From contig DTXR01000726.1 of the NCBI GenBank assembly GCA_012962365.1, forward strand, positions 1 through 8,149: DNA of 8,149 bases, written 5' to 3'. Source of the DNA: Chromatiaceae bacterium (lineage in GTDB: Bacteria; Pseudomonadota; Gammaproteobacteria; Chromatiales; Chromatiaceae). Below the pieces are notes generated by a model. That model was not told the origin of the DNA. It made no database searches and saw only the letters and a list, made by a program, of their open reading frames with translations. Positions 7,619 to 8,149 of the stretch are shown here, one piece after another (the stretch's first letter is position 1; every line of letters starts with the position of its first letter). The position numbers and the translations under genes were made by a program.

Positions 7619-7995
7619 AGCGCACAACCCTGGATTGTCCCAATATGATCGTGGCGCTGTATGAAGAGCTCTTGTCGCATTCAGGGTATGGGGATATCCA
7701 CATTAGCGTTCGCAACGGACAGGGAAAGAAAAAAGAAGTCCGTATCCATTGCGGTACAGAGCATTGTTTCATGGTGGAAAGACTGCAGAGGAAGAAGGGT
7801 GAAAGAACATTGAAGGTAGTACGTGCGGGCTATGGGGAACGACCTGTGTATACAGGACCGGAACGGCGATCCGGCACGGATCGGCGACGAAAGGGAGAGC
7901 GCCGAAAAGTTGGAGACAGACCGCGCAGTTTTCGCCTTGAACAGAGGAAAGGGGGCGATCGTCGCAGGGGGAAGGGGCGCCGCTGGGATGATTGA
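7615..7995 (+). CDS. Small unknown protein with arginine-rich hexad-repeat tail
   Basis: I do not recognise this 126-residue protein. It starts in an ATGA overlap with the FTR1 stop and has GAGG ten bases upstream, so it is probably translated with the permease. Residues 1-75 look like a small folded domain of mixed strands and helix, with three cysteines (8, 46, 51), two of them in IHCGTEHC. There is no signal peptide or membrane helix, so it is likely cytoplasmic. Residues 82-126 are very basic and built from acidic-Arg-Arg units at a six-residue period (see the repeat entry). Similar ERR/DRR runs occur in various proteobacterial proteins, but I know no fixed function. Nucleic-acid, phospholipid or phosphate binding are all conceivable. 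Its position suggests a role linked to the permease or the TgpA cluster, but this is inference. It is likely real because of the operon overlap and intact frame. Confidence 0.75.
   Translation: MKRTTLDCPNMIVALYEELLSHSGYGDIHISVRNGQGKKKEVRIHCGTEHCFMVERLQRKKGERTLKVVRAGYGERPVYTGPERRSGTDRRRKGERRKVGDRPRSFRLEQRKGGDRRRGKGRRWDD
7861..7983 (+). repeat. In-frame 18-base repeat coding acidic-Arg-Arg hexads
   Basis: Units start at residues 83, 89, 95 and 101 of the small protein (ERRSGT, DRRRKG, ERRKVG, DRPRSF), then after a two-residue shift at 109 and 115 (EQRKGG, DRRRGK), and end in GRR. The protein period is clear, but the DNA copies differ at many third positions (GAACGGCGA, GATCGGCGA, GAGCGCCGA). 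This suggests an old repeat kept at protein level rather than a recent tandem duplication. Confidence 0.7.
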
Positions 7996-8040
7996 TTCAA
8001 GACAGCGAGCGCGAATCTAACCATATATTTACAGTCCCTG

Positions 8041-8059
8041 GGATATTCGTCCTTTTTTT
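8041..8059 (+). terminator. Weak candidate terminator after the small gene
   Basis: GGAT and GTCC can form a four-pair stem (one G-T pair) around ATTC, directly followed by seven T residues at 8053-8059, about 45 bases after the stop codon at 7995. The T-run and location are right for the end of the operon, but the stem is too short to be convincing. The rest of 7996-8149 shows no gene. Confidence 0.3.
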
Positions 8060-8149
8060 GGATCAAGCACAACGAGCTGTTCTTCGCTAACTATTAACCT
8101 GAATCTGTGAGTCCATCGGGGCATATAGCACAAGCTCTTGATTCGTCAA

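Noticed and set aside
7830..8072. An 80-codon minus-strand open frame opposite the small gene, downstream of the possible leftward promoter
   Set aside because: It would need a TTG start, and its arginine- and serine-rich product is the mirror of the repeat tail. It has no ribosome site or recognisable domain.

Overview
The window looks like a stretch of chromosome from a Proteobacterium, most likely a gammaproteobacterium. It has moderate GC, a Gram-negative outer-membrane secretin, and a MoxR / DUF58 / TgpA-type gene trio in the same order as the Pseudomonas cluster. This placement is inferred from gene content, not from a marker gene. All six genes are on the + strand and tightly packed. 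I see no tRNA, rRNA, CRISPR array, insertion sequence or phage gene.

Layout: (1) 86-2437, a secreted secretin with a long C-terminal extension; (2) 2487-3434, a MoxR-family AAA+ ATPase; (3) 3406-4326, a membrane-anchored DUF58 protein; (4) 4323-6398, a TgpA-type multi-pass membrane protein with a periplasmic transglutaminase-like domain and a C-terminal DUF4129; (5) 6407-7618, an FTR1-family iron permease with an N-terminal periplasmic domain; (6) 7615-7995, a small unknown protein with a hexad-repeat, arginine-rich tail. Genes 2-6 overlap or sit within 8 bases of each other, so they probably form one operon. The secretin lies 49 bases upstream and may share the transcript. Positions 7996-8149 hold no gene I can support.

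In established examples the MoxR ATPase, DUF58 protein and TgpA protein are thought to work together at the inner membrane and periplasm, with MoxR acting as a chaperone-like ATPase. Here the TgpA-like protein has alanine where the catalytic cysteine should be, and glutamate for the aspartate. The rest of the fold, including the histidine and the spacing, is kept. The gene is otherwise intact, so this looks like a pseudoenzyme rather than a decayed gene.

The second unusual point is the secretin. After an otherwise normal secretin core it carries about 220 extra residues, part of which resembles, from memory, the DUF3438/TraK-like proteins of integrating conjugative elements. No type II secretion, pilus or conjugation gene is next to it in this window. 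Together with the iron permease and the repeat-tailed small protein, this is an unusual envelope gene cluster of unknown overall role.
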